Shown here: positions 34,839 through 45,100 of the stretch, one piece after another
How positions within the stretch are numbered: position 1 is the first letter of the stretch
Layout: every line of letters starts with the position of its first letter
Origin: Megascapheus bottae
Taxonomy: Eukaryota; Chordata; Mammalia; Rodentia; Geomyidae
Assembly: GCA_024803745.1 (NCBI GenBank)
Contig: JANJXV010000099.1
Location: 1,674,001-1,738,000, forward strand
DNA: 64,000 nt
Reading direction: 5' to 3'
The notes under the pieces: generated by a model
The model's input: only the letters and a program-made list of their open reading frames with translations
Databases searched by the model: none
Told to the model about the DNA's origin: nothing
Made by a program: the position numbers and the translations under genes

Positions 34839-35364
34839 GTGGATATACCTTTTGCTCTGAACCCCATGTGTGACACAGTTGAACCTGCAGATACTATGGA
34901 GGAAGAAAAAGAGCAGCCAGATTTCCTTCCGTTTCCTTTCACACTCCACCCAGAGTCAGTCCATCTGAGTCAGAGTAACACTCCACTTATTGTGCAAGCT
35001 GAAGGGGCACACGCTGGGCTCATGGAAAATGTCCCCATGGGAAGCAGCAAGTGTACTCTCAATACTGGATTCATTGGAGGAAAATGAATCCATCCTCACA
35101 GAATATCCAGACCCATCCATCTCACTAAAAGAGACTCAATCTCCATTCGACAAACCAGAATCCATCCCCCTCTTAACTCAGGAAGGACATTCTGTTTCTC
35201 ATGAGGAAGAAGACCCTTCTGAGGACTCTGAAGGAGAATTACTGTCTGAAGGCAACTTGGAGGCCAGTCTGGATTTAGAGCTTCCCTGTCCCCTTCCTAA
35301 AAAGACAGCTCTTTATCTTGCTCTCATGATTCTTGTCAAGTATTCATTGTATTTACTTTGCTAA
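34839..35364 (+). pseudogene. Unidentified acidic coding-like region
   Basis: Two overlapping plus-strand frames (34839-35087 and 34990-35364) join by one shift into a protein-like stretch. It is rich in E, S, P and D (EEEDPSEDSEGELLSEG) and ends with a short hydrophobic tail (LALMILVKYSLYLLC). A possible ATTAAA polyadenylation signal follows at about 35367. The composition is unlike the surrounding SINE-derived frames. It may be the 3' part of the RALGDS-like fossil or of a separate gene. No family recognised. Confidence 0.35.
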
Positions 35365-35399
35365 CTATTAAACTCTCATTGTTAATATTATGGTGTGCA

Positions 35400-35775
35400 G
35401 TTCTTCAGTGCTTATTATACTGTGTTTTATTTTCCACTTATAATGTGAGACCTCAGACACATAGGTCCTGGGTGGGCCAAAAACCAGACAGGTCTGGTCC
35501 CATAGAAGACAACCTTACTGGATAAACAGGGAACTATGAAATGCATGGAATCACCAGGAATCCAGGCCAGGCCTCCATGGAAAGACAAGTCAGCTACCAA
35601 AGCTGAAGGACAGAGCAGATGCCTGGAAATGTGTTTTGTCAATCGGGAGAAGTGCCAGAGTAACTGTAATATTGTGTGGGACTCTGTTCTGTGAGTTCAA
35701 GTCTGATTATATATCCATTGTGCTTTGTACAAATATTTAAGAAAATTAAAACTCCACAATAGCATCAAAAATCTA
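35400..35775. other. Single-copy stretch, nothing recognised
   Basis: No repeat or exon identified. Confidence 0.4.
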
Positions 35776-35972
35776 CTTTGGCTTTGAATGTGGCCTAGTT
35801 GCAGAGTGCTCGCCTAGTATACAAGAAGACCTTGATTCAATTCCTCTGCACTGCATACACAGAAAAAGCAGATGGGGCACTGTGGCTCAGGTGTCAGAGT
35901 GCCACCCTTGAACAAATGTGGCCAAGGACAGTTCCTGGTCCCTCAGTTCAAGCCCCAGGACTAGCGAAACAA
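35776..35972 (+). mobile_element. Twin ID-like SINE
   Basis: First monomer GTGGCCTAGTTGCAGAGTGC, second monomer GGCACTGTGGCTCAGGTG with CAGTTCAAGCCCCAGGAC. Confidence 0.9.
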
Positions 35973-36354
35973 GAAATCATACCATTTTCCACACATTTGG
36001 AAATAAATCTGTTTTATCTAACCCTACTTCTTTTTTGCCAGTCCAGAGTGTGTGCCACCAAGCCAAACTACTGGCCCCCAACCTTACTATTTTTAATCAT
36101 TTAATTTTTTTACATAATCATATTTCATGCTGTCTGTATTAATAGCATAAACACTATGCTTAGTGTAATAATGTTAAAGGTAAAACATAATAAATTAATA
36201 ACTAAAATTCCTTTTTTATTAGTTTTATAGCATTACTACAATTTTATGAGAAAAATTACCTAGAATGTTTATTTTAGAGTTCAAGTAATCCATTTTGATA
36301 AATATATCAACCTACATCATTTATTTGAACACATTTTAAACTATTTTTTTCAGG
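35973..36354. other. AT-rich stretch, nothing recognised
   Basis: No feature seen. Confidence 0.4.
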
Positions 36355-36525
36355 AATGAAAATACATACATATTTGTTGTAAATGAAATTTATGACTTGG
36401 GGGGAAGGGAAAAAGAAAAGGGGGAAGGGGGTAACAGTTTTTACAAGAAATGTACTCATTACATATGTAACAGCAATCTCTTTGTATATCACCTTGACAA
36501 CAAATTTTTTGAAAAGTACAATGAG
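36355..36525 (+). mobile_element. Old L1 3' UTR remnant
   Basis: A G-rich block (GGGGGAAGGG near 36400-36430) followed by AAGAAATGTACTCATTAC and TTTGTATATCACCTTGACAA, the order seen at old L1 3' ends. Confidence 0.6.
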
Positions 36526-36549
36526 TTTAAATGTCTACTTTGGGCAGAA

Positions 36550-36752
36550 TTTTTTTTGCCAGTACTGGGCTTAGACTCAGGACCTGAGCACGATCGTTGT
36601 TTTTGTTTTTGTTTATTCTTAAGGCGCAAGTTCTATCACATGTGCCACAGCACCACATTTATCTTTTTTTATCTATGTTGTGCTGAGGAATTGAACTTGG
36701 GTCTTCATTCATGCTCGGCAAGAACTCTTCCACTAGGCTTAACTTATGGACC
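36550..36752 (-). mobile_element. Twin ID-like SINE
   Basis: The complement of the twin ID pattern, including GTGCCACAGCACCACATTTA and the complement of the B box near 36700. Confidence 0.85.
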
Positions 36753-36874
36753 CAGTGGGAAGGAAGTTTTCCATAAAATATGTAGGAAATATGTACACAA
36801 AGGAAAAGCCATCAAAAATGGAAGAAAAATTATATACTTAGATAACGACATGCCAGTATTATGGCAGATCTCTG

Positions 36875-37240
36875 TAATTCTAGCTTCAAGAGTGGCCTAT
36901 TTGGACCGGGAGTTGGCTGGCTGAAGTAAAGTGCTATCCTTGAGCAAGCCCTAGGACAGTGCTCTGGCCATATGTTGAAGCCATAGGACATGCAAAAAAT
37001 AATAATTTAATGCCCGTGACTGGTGGCTCACCCTGGTAATCCTAGCTACCCTGGAGGATCGAGGTTCAAAGACGGCCCAGGCATAAAAATCTGTGAGAAT
37101 CTTATTTCCAAATAATCCAGAAAATTCAAAATGACAATGTGCCTCAAGTGGTAGAGCTCTTGCCTTGAGCTGAAGAGCTTAAGGTAAACATCCAGGCCCA
37201 GAGTTCAAGCCCCATGAGTGAAAAAAAGAAAAAGAAAAAG
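36875..37240 (+). mobile_element. Two adjacent composite SINEs
   Basis: A partial one at about 36875-37005 (GGACAGTGCTCTGGCC) is followed by a fuller one at about 37012-37240. The second has head GGTGGCTCACCCTGGTAATC and an ID-like half ending in AAAAAGAAAAAG. Confidence 0.8.
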
Positions 37241-37255
37241 AAAGCCCTTATCTAA

Positions 37256-37542
37256 GGCTGGAGTGCACACTAGTGGTAGTTTGCTTGCCTAGTATGCACA
37301 AAGCACTGTGTTCAATTACTCTGTACCACTTACACCAAAAAAAAAGCTGGAAATGATCTCAGAAGTTTGGGTTCTGAGGATCACAGTTCAAAGCCAGGCC
37401 AGTCACTAAAGTCCATGAAACTGTTACTTCCACTTAAGCACCAGAAAACCAGAAGTGACACTGTGGCTCAAGGTGTTTAAGGTTGTAGCCTTGAGCTGAA
37501 GAGCCCAGGGACACTGCCCAGGTGCACAATTAAAGTCTTACA

Positions 37543-37544
<2 letters not shown>
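37256..37544 (+). mobile_element. ID-like monomer joined to composite SINE
   Basis: ID monomer at 37256-37345 (GTTTGCTTGCCTAGTATGCA), then the composite tail half with GACACTGTGGCTCAAGG. Its tail has grown into the GA tract. Confidence 0.8.
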
Positions 37545-37621
<77 letters not shown>

Positions 37622-37654
37622 GACAGAGAGAGACAGAGAGAGACAGAGAGAGAC

Positions 37655-37689
<35 letters not shown>

Positions 37690-37812
37690 CAGAGAGGCAG
37701 AGAGACAGAGAGACAGAGAGAGACAGAGAGACAGAGAGAGAGAGACAGATAGAGAGAGAGAGAGAGGCAGACCGACAGAGACAGACAGAGACAGAGAGAC
37801 AGAGACAGAGAC
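37545..37812. repeat. (GA)n / (GACAGA)n simple repeat
   Basis: About 70 bases of pure GA, then GACAGAGA-type units. Another case of SINE tail expansion. Confidence 0.95.
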
Positions 37813-37819
37813 ATCAAAC

Positions 37820-38060
37820 AGTCAGGCACTGCTGGCTGAAGCGTGTAATTCTACCTACTATGGAGGCTGAGATTGGAGGATCTTGGTTCAAAGCCCAAAG
37901 CCAGCCTGGACACATATGTTTGTGAGACTTACATCACCAATTAACTACCAGAAACCAAAAATGGAGCTGTAGAGGGAGAGCGCTAGCCTTGAGCTGAAGA
38001 GGTCAGGGACAGTCCAGGCCCAAAGTCCAAGAACCATGACGAATCAATAATAAAAAAGAA
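37820..38060 (+). mobile_element. Composite 7SL-ID SINE
   Basis: Head TGGAGGCTGAGATTGGAGGA, then an ID-like half with GAGCTGAAGAGGTCAGGGAC. Confidence 0.88.
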
Positions 38061-38089
38061 GATAGCTAATAGTAATGATGAATAATTTT

Positions 38090-38368
38090 GGGCTGGGAGT
38101 TTGGCCTAGTGGTAGAGTGCTTGCCTAGCATGCACGAAGACCTGGGTTCAATTCCTCAATATCACATTCATAGAAAAATGCTGGAAGTGGTGCTGAGGCT
38201 GAAGTGGTAGAGCCCTAGCCTTGAGAAAATATAAGGACAGTGCTCAGTCCCTGAGTTCAAGCCCAGGACTGGCCAAATCAAAAGTAGTAGAGCACTGACA
38301 TTGAACTGAAGATCTGAGGAACAGTCCAGGCACAGAGTTCAAGCACCACAAGCAACAACAACAAAATC
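38090..38368 (+). mobile_element. Twin ID-like SINE plus partial ID half
   Basis: A well-kept first monomer (GTTTGGCCTAGTGGTAGAG, CTGGGTTCAATTCCTCA) and second monomer to about 38275, then another ID-like half to 38368. Confidence 0.9.
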
Positions 38369-38701
38369 TATGAAATGGCAGTGGTGGTTTTAAGCTAAGC
38401 AAAAATAGAGTAGAAAGTGGTAAAATACATATGTGTGTGTAAGCAAAATAGCCAGACTTATGCATTAGAACAGGATAGCAACTTGAAAAAAAATTTTGTT
38501 TTCCATCTCACTAGGTCCTGTCTCTTAATTTATTCAAGTAATCGTTGCTCTGAATATTAGAAAACCATAATATCTCTCATTAACCAACAAAGACCAGGAA
38601 CTGGGGCTTCGTTCAAATGGCAGAGTATCAGGCAAGAGAAGAAAAAATTGAAGTAAGAACTTGAAGTTCTTGATCCAGAACCTGCATAGTAACAGAGCAG
38701 C

Positions 38702-38930
38702 TGCCTGGTGATGGTACCTCACACCTATAATCTTAGCTACTCAGGAGGCTAAGATCTGAGAATCAAAGTTTAAAGCCAGCCAAAGTACCCAGTTAACTGC
38801 CAGAAAAACCAGAAGTGGCACTGTGGATCACAGATTAAAGCACTAGCCTTGAGCTGAAGAGCTCAGGGACAGTGCCCAGGCCCAGCGTTCAAGCCCCACA
38901 ATTGACAAAAATCAAACAAGCAAACAAAAC
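38702..38930 (+). mobile_element. Composite 7SL-ID SINE
   Basis: Head CTTAGCTACTCAGGAGGCTA, ID-like half with GAGCTGAAGAGCTCAGGGAC and GTTCAAGCCCCACAATTGAC. Confidence 0.9.
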
Positions 38931-39127
38931 TCACAAAGAAGCCTGCAGACCACAGTGGTTCTGCTGAGTCTCTTCTCTATGGGGATCAGGAAACATTTCA
39001 CTTTTTCTGTCTCTTCCCATCTCAACATTCATACTAAAATAAGACTGTGTTGAAAGTTTCAATTTATAAAAATGTTTTTCATGAAGCACCCTGAAATATT
39101 CATCGCTTATATCTCAATTGAAGATAG

Positions 39128-39228
39128 TTGATTTGGGGCTGCACTGGTAGAGTGCTAGCCTTGAGCAGAAAAGCTCAGGGATAGAGCTGAAGCACTCAGT
39201 TGAAGACCCAGTGCCAACACACCAAAGA
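39128..39228 (+). mobile_element. ID-like SINE half
   Basis: GGGGCTGCACTGGTAGAGTG followed by CAGAAAAGCTCAGGGATAG. Confidence 0.7.
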
Positions 39229-39328
39229 AATTATGCACTTTATACATATTTTCTAATTTCTTAATGAATTTTTCAGTCTGTATAAATATAGGGTACATTC
39301 CTTGTTACTTAAGTAAGATTGCTCTTTT

Positions 39329-39527
39329 TTTTCTTTTTGCCAGTCCTACGGCTTGGACTCAGGGCCTACACATTTTCATTGGACTCGCTTGCCCAAGGTG
39401 AGTGCTCTGCCTCTTGAGACACAGCGCCACTTCTAGCTTTTATTCTGAGTATGCGGTACCCGTGAATAGAACCTAGGTCTTCATGCATTCTAGGTGAGCA
39501 CTCTACCAATAGGCTACATTCCCAGGC
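39329..39527 (-). mobile_element. Twin ID-like SINE
   Basis: The complement of both monomers, with CTTGAGACACAGCGCCACTT and TAGGTGAGCACTCTACCAAT. Confidence 0.88.
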
Positions 39528-39554
39528 AGTGAGATTCCTCTTACAGTCATTGTA

Positions 39555-39670
39555 TGTTCACAGAGTTTGATCTCACACACTGTAGGGCCCTGGTTTTCCT
39601 TGACCTGTGATCCTAAACCCTGAGCATCCTAAGTAGCTGAAATTAAATTGTGAGCCAGCATGATGACTTC
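39555..39670 (-). mobile_element. 7SL-like SINE head, decayed
   Basis: Weak complement of the B1-like head (GAGCATCCTAAGTAGCTGAA). Confidence 0.45.
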
Positions 39671-39724
39671 CATTCTTTTTTCTACAAAAATATATGTAGT
39701 TATCTAAAATATATCTATAGCTGA

Positions 39725-40835
39725 AAAAAATGAATCTCTCCCAAACAAATCTTCAAATAAACAACCATCCTATTAAAAGGTGGGCTAAAGACTTAAAAGA
39801 GTATTCTCTGAAGAAAAAATTAAAATGGGCTTTAGACACATGAAGAAATGCTCCATATCTCTAGCAATAAGGGAAATGAAAATCAAAACAACTTTGAGAT
39901 TCCTCCTGACTCCAGTCAGAATGGCCATTATCAAAAAATCTAATAAGAGATACTGGTGGGGAAGTGACCAGGGGGATCACACCTACACTGTTGGTGTGAG
40001 TGTAAACTCGTTCAACCACTAGGGAAAGCAGTGTGGTGGTTCCTCAAAAGACTGAACATAGAGCTCCCCTATGATCCAGCAAATCCACTACTTGGCATCT
40101 ACCCAATTGTCCAGACAAAGGACATTCTAAAGCCACTAGCACAATGATGCTCATTGCAGCACTATTTACCATAGCAAAGCTATGAAACCAACCCAGATGC
40201 CACTCAGTAGATGACTGAATCAAGAAGATGTGGTACTTATACACAATGGAATGCTATGCTGCCATCAGAAGGAAAGACATCGCCCCATTTGTAAGGAAAT
40301 GGAAAGACTTGGAAAAATTCATATTAAGTGAAGCAAGCCAGACCCAAAGAAACATAAGCTCAATGGTTTCCCTCATTAGTAACAATTACTTCACATCTAG
40401 GACTCTCCTAGCAGAGGATTACAATAACTCAAAAACCTAGGTATATAAGGTCATATAGGATGAGACTAAATGAAAGGATCTTTAGGATATGGGAACAAGA
40501 GCTATATCTTGTGTCATCGTTGCTCTTAATCTTGTGTGATTTTTGTCCTTAAACTACTATGTTATTTCTCATCTCTTATTTTGCCCTTTGGTTAATGTCA
40601 GATTGTTACTGTATCTGATTTTTTCCCTGGCATATTGTATATATGTTTATTTGTTTATGTCAAATAGGAAAGGGAAGGGGGGAAACAAGATGATTGTGAA
40701 GGGGAGGGGAGAGGGAACTGGGGACAAAAACATGTGGAGTGGAATAAATGTGTGAGAAGTAATGCAGTCCACTACCTGTAAATGTAATCGTAACCCCTCT
40801 ATACATTACCCTGAAAATAAAAAAGAGACTATAAA
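39725..40835 (+). mobile_element. 5'-truncated L1, ORF2 end and 3' UTR
   Basis: Begins in ORF2 at the point matching L1-A about 4725 and continues through the cysteine-rich region, the ORF2 end and the G-rich 3' UTR to an AATAAA near 40817. Older and more diverged than the array copies, with several frameshifts. A normal 5'-truncated insertion. Confidence 0.92.
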
Positions 40836-40844
40836 AATATCTGT

Positions 40845-40897
40845 AGAAAATGAGGCTGGATGATGGAAACAACCAGATGCCCTACTACAAAAAATGT

Positions 40898-40945
<48 letters not shown>

Positions 40946-41500
40946 GGAATGATACATAGCCAACCAACAAGATAAAATAATGGCATTCTCGGGGAAGTGG
41001 ATGAAAAGGAAAAAAATCATATTAAGTGAAGTAAGCCAAACTCAAAGGAACATAGGCCCAAGAGTCTCCCTCATTTGTCAAATTCAGTAGAAACCTTGGG
41101 CTCTGCTACCAGAGATTTACAATAGAACAAAATCTAGAGACATCGTGACAAATAGTATGAAACTAAATGTAAGGACCTCCCAGATAAAGAAACAAAACTC
41201 ATATAATGAGTGATTGTTGTCCTTAATGAACTATGTGATCTCTTATCTCTTTTGCTATCCCTTGGTTATATCATATTGTTACAATATTTCACCTTGTTTT
41301 CTGATATATTTCATATGTGCCTAATTGGTTATTTGAAATTGGATAGCGAAGGGGGGAAATGAACATGAGTGGGGGTAGGGGAAGGGTAATGGGGACCATA
41401 TCATTACATGGGGTATCAAAGTTTGAGAAGTAATGCACCTTCTATCTGGTGAATATAATGTAACCCTTCTATAAATTACAATAAAAATAAATACATAAAA
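40845..41500 (+). mobile_element. 5'-truncated L1, last part and 3' UTR
   Basis: Starts in the distal ORF2 (GATGGAAACAACCAGATGCC). It is interrupted by the AC repeat at 40899-40943, then follows the ORF2 end and 3' UTR (AAACCTTGGGCTCTGCTA onward) to AATAAA near 41481. Confidence 0.88.
40899..40943. repeat. (AC)n microsatellite
   Basis: About 45 bases of pure AC inside the L1 remnant. Confidence 0.95.
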
Positions 41501-41509
41501 AGAAGATCT

Positions 41510-41940
41510 GCACAGAAAAAAATAATAATGGCATTTTTGGGATAGTGGATGAAATTAGAGTGAATCCAGTTGAGTGAGATAAGTCAAGACCAAGGAACAA
41601 AAGGTACATGGTATCCTTAATATATAGATATTAGTTTCAAACAGTAGTAGAGCGATGATTGAATAGTTGATACCCAAAGTTCTGGACATAATTTTGGAGA
41701 TATAAACATAACTACATAGACATAAAAATCTAGGATAGACTATACACTCTATAGACTTGTGTTTTATTATAGATTAATCTGTATCTATAACATACAATGA
41801 CTCAGCTTAACTTTTACTATATTCTAAAATCTATGTGCCAGTGATTGTATAGCGATTCCCTTCTTGAATACTTGTTGGTTAAACATGACATTTGAAATAT
41901 GATGTAAATTTCAATGTTAATAATTTTTTTAAAAAAGAGG
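41510..41940 (+). mobile_element. Old L1 3' remnant
   Basis: GGATAGTGGATGAAATTAGA and GAGTGAGATAAGTCAAGACC resemble the old L1 ORF2 end, followed by an AT-rich 3' UTR-like stretch. Strongly diverged. Confidence 0.55.
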
Positions 41941-42318
41941 CTAGAGGTAAATACCACTAATGTACTTGCTCTAAGTGGTACAGAAATTTTCTTAATGAAT
42001 CAAGGGTTTTTATTACATCTTTATGCAATTATTTTAGTTCTGAGTGTTCTACACTCAATGATACTTCTGGAAAGATGATATAGCTGACTGTGTAGATGGT
42101 ATGAAGACATACTGGCCTAAACGTAGAATAAAGCATTGGTAAGTGGCTGTTAGCTGTCCAGATTCTACTGGAATATGTGGAATGAATTTATTAAGCACAA
42201 TGCAGGCTCTTAGTCAGATCAGGATCAAGATTATGTGGTTCCATCAGATGAATGAGGAAAGATCAGAAAAATCTACTAAGATATCCAGATATACTTTTTA
42301 AACTAAGGTATCTGTACT
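41941..42318. other. Single-copy stretch, nothing recognised
   Basis: No repeat or exon identified. Confidence 0.4.
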
Positions 42319-42555
42319 CCTTTTTTTTCTTTCTTGGTGGGGAGCTTGAACTTTGCACCTGGGCAAGGTCTCTTAGATCTTTTTCCTCAAGGCTAATGCT
42401 GTACCAGTTTTAGCCACAACTCCACTTAGTTTTTGGGTGGATAAGTGGAGAGTAGAATCTTACAGTTTTTTTTTCGTTTTTTTGCTTGCAAAGGCTTTGA
42501 TTCACCTTCTCCCTGGCTAGTAGAATGACAATTATGACCCTCCAGCGCCTGGCTA
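42319..42555 (-). mobile_element. Composite 7SL-ID SINE, decayed
   Basis: The complement of the ID-like half (GGGAGCTTGAACTTTGCACC), then poly-T and the complement of a decayed head. Confidence 0.65.
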
Positions 42556-42669
42556 GTGATTCTTTGAAAATTGGACTTTCTTCCAAATCACATAACTGGT
42601 TCCTAGCAAAGTTTTGAAGCCTGACTTAAATGTGACAGATTTTTGTCACTTGGAGACACTCTGTGCTGA

Positions 42670-42785
42670 ACGTTAGAAATCTACCAGCTGAGTCACAGTG
42701 GCACTTCCAGTTTTTTGTTTATGTGGTGCTGAGGAATGGAATCCAGGTTTTCATACATGCTAGGCAAGCTTCATTTTCAGCCCAA
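42670..42785 (-). mobile_element. ID-like SINE, partial
   Basis: The complement of the two-monomer junction: GAGTCACAGTGGCACTTCCA, then CATACATGCTAGGCAAGCTT. Confidence 0.75.
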
Positions 42786-42924
42786 GGTTTTATGTTTTGT
42801 TTTTTCAGTGTTGTTGATTCTAAGGTACTGTATGATGTTCTTTCATTTTCTTTGCTTTTTACCTCTTTTCTTCTTTTTCCCTTTAGTTTTATTCTCTGTA
42901 GTCACGTGTTGAATTCGGGTACCC

Positions 42925-43200
42925 TGTGTCTTGTACATAGGTTTATGTGATTTGGAATGGAGAGGGTATAATAAAATGGTAAAAAAAAAAACAAAGGAAA
43001 AAGGGTGAACCAATTGAACAGTGATACTTGGAAGACACTAAACGGAAATGAACTGAACAATCTGGGTGGAGAGGGGGCTGAGGGTAGGAAAACAGAGAAA
43101 ATGAGGGAGGGGATAACAATTTTCTTAAGAAATGTGTTCATTACTTATGTAACCCTATGCCAACTATATATTGACTTAACAAAAAAAATTAACTTAAAAA
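42925..43200 (+). mobile_element. Old L1 3' UTR remnant
   Basis: The G-rich block GGGTGGAGAGGGGGCTGAGG with GAAATGTGTTCATTACTTAT and CAACTATATATTGACTTAAC, as at 36355-36525. Confidence 0.55.
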
Positions 43201-43206
43201 ATAATT

Positions 43207-43431
43207 TAGCTGGGTATGGTGGCTCACACTTGTAAATGTAGCTACTCAAGAGGCTGGGATTCAAGGATAGCAGTTCAAAGTCAGCCTGGGCACTGAAGTC
43301 CATGTGACTCTTATCTCCAATTAACCACCAGAAACCCAGAAGTGGCCCTATGGCTCAAGGGATAGGGCAGTAGTCTTGAGCTGAAAAGCTCAGTGACAAG
43401 ACCCAGGTGCAGAATTGCAGTCCCATGACTT
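43207..43431 (+). mobile_element. Composite 7SL-ID SINE
   Basis: Head GGTATGGTGGCTCACACTTG, linker CTTATCTCCAATTAACCACC, ID-like half with GAGCTGAAAAGCTCAGTGAC. Confidence 0.9.
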
Positions 43432-43442
43432 GAATGATGAAT

Positions 43443-43670
43443 GATACTAGCCAGGCTCTGTGCGCTCACACTTGGAATCCTATCTACACAGAATCAAGTT
43501 TGAATCCAGCCCAAACAAATTGCATGATATTCTGATTTACAGTTCATTACCAAAAATCTGGAAGTGGAGCTGTGGATAAAGTGGTAGAACACTAGCCTGA
43601 AGCAAAAAAAAAAAACATTTAAGGACAGTTCCCAGGCCCTGGGTTCAAGTCCCAAGACTTGCATAAAACA
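43443..43670 (+). mobile_element. Composite 7SL-ID SINE
   Basis: Head GCTCACACTTGGAATCCTAT, ID-like half with GAGCTGTGGATAAAGTGG and CCCTGGGTTCAAGTCCCAAG. Confidence 0.85.
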
Positions 43671-44370
43671 AACAAAATGTGACGCTGAGTCGTCCATCAT
43701 TTGGTGTTATAGTTCAATATTCTTGATATGTGTCTTAGAAATTAAGTCCCTAGCAAATACTCTCCCCTGAAATTCTGCTTCCTAGCTGATTCATAGAATT
43801 TCAGCATCATTACTATCACCTTCCCGTTAGCATAGCAGTCTACTACTGAAAATTTGAACAAAACTTTTGAGTAATCCTAATTAATCTGTGTATCATCTGC
43901 ACACACATGAAATCAGCAGCAGCTATGATCTACTATTATCTAAATGTATTTAATCCCTTCTTGAGTTAATGAGCCTTAAAGAGTAAAACATATGAAATAG
44001 TTATGAAACTAACAGTCACCATTCTTCTACCTAATATTGTAATATAAGTTTATAAATGCAAGGACTATTCTGAAGTGTGCAGAAGATAGCTTCTAATTAT
44101 AATATTCTCATGAAGTATAGTTTTTAAGAAACATGTTGTTTGCTTTGGGAAAGCAAAGGCAAGGAAAAATGATATAAGTAAGTTCCCTATTTATCAGAAG
44201 GAAAATACTATTGGGTTTAGATCAACTTTCATTCATTCCGTGCTGATGAAACAAATATTTGCAATTCCTGAGGCCAATCACTTCATTGTGATGCACAATC
44301 AGCCAGCTTAGATCAATCTTCCAAAAAAGGAAAGGAACAAATGAGAAGCAATTAAGGTTTCCAAAATGAA
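43671..44370. other. Single-copy stretch, possibly old L1 trace
   Basis: Mostly unrecognised. Around 43715-43790 there is a faint likeness to antisense old L1 (CTTGATATGTGTC, CCCTAGCAAATACTCTCCCC), too weak to annotate as an element. Confidence 0.3.
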
Positions 44371-44452
44371 CCAGGTGGTGGTGGCAGCTCACACTTGTAA
44401 TTCTATCTACTCAAGGCCTGAAATCCAAGGATCTGGACTAAGTCTGTCTGTT
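44371..44452 (+). mobile_element. 7SL-like SINE head fragment
   Basis: GTGGCAGCTCACACTTGTAA and ATCTACTCAAGGCC only. Confidence 0.6.
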
Positions 44453-44779
44453 ATGAAAATATTCCTGTCTGAAACATCATCTCTGTTATCACAGCCCAGC
44501 TGATACACTCTGCCCAACAGGTTCCAAACACCAAAGTCCATCTCCTATCTGAAATACTAGCAAACGTACTCACACATTATTTCCTCTTTGGGAGATAGTT
44601 GAAACAAGTACCAAAAACATTTCCCTGGCTTCAGAGTGGAAGTGGAAATATATACTGACTAGAAGCCCATCTAGTAAATTACAGTCAATCATCTTTCCTC
44701 ACATCTTGTTAGTTAAATTGAAAATGAGTGTTTGGATCAGAAGCGATGTGTATGAGCATACAGGTTGTAAAACTACTGT
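44453..44779. other. Single-copy stretch, nothing recognised
   Basis: No repeat or exon identified. Confidence 0.4.
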
Positions 44780-44930
44780 AATCCTAGCTACTCAAGATAA
44801 GCTGAGACCTGAGGATTCCAGTTCAAAATCAGCCACGCAATAAATTCCATAAGATTTTTACCTCTAATTAACCAGCAAAAAACAGAGCGTTGAATTGTGC
44901 CTAAAATGCCACAGGCCTAAGCTTTGCATA
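44780..44930 (+). mobile_element. Composite 7SL-ID SINE, decayed tail
   Basis: Head ACTGTAATCCTAGCTACTCA, linker TTACCTCTAATTAACCAGC, then a poor ID-like remnant. It abuts L1-D. Confidence 0.75.
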
Positions 44931-45100
44931 AAAGTGGTAAGGGGTAGCATTCAGGATGCCCACTCTCTCCACTCCTTTTTAACATAGTAGTAGAATTCCT
45001 AGGCAGTGAAATAAGGCAAGAAGCAAGCATAAAGGGGATCCAAATGGAGAAGGGGGAAATAAAACTATCCCTCTTTGCAGATGACATGATTCTGTATTTA

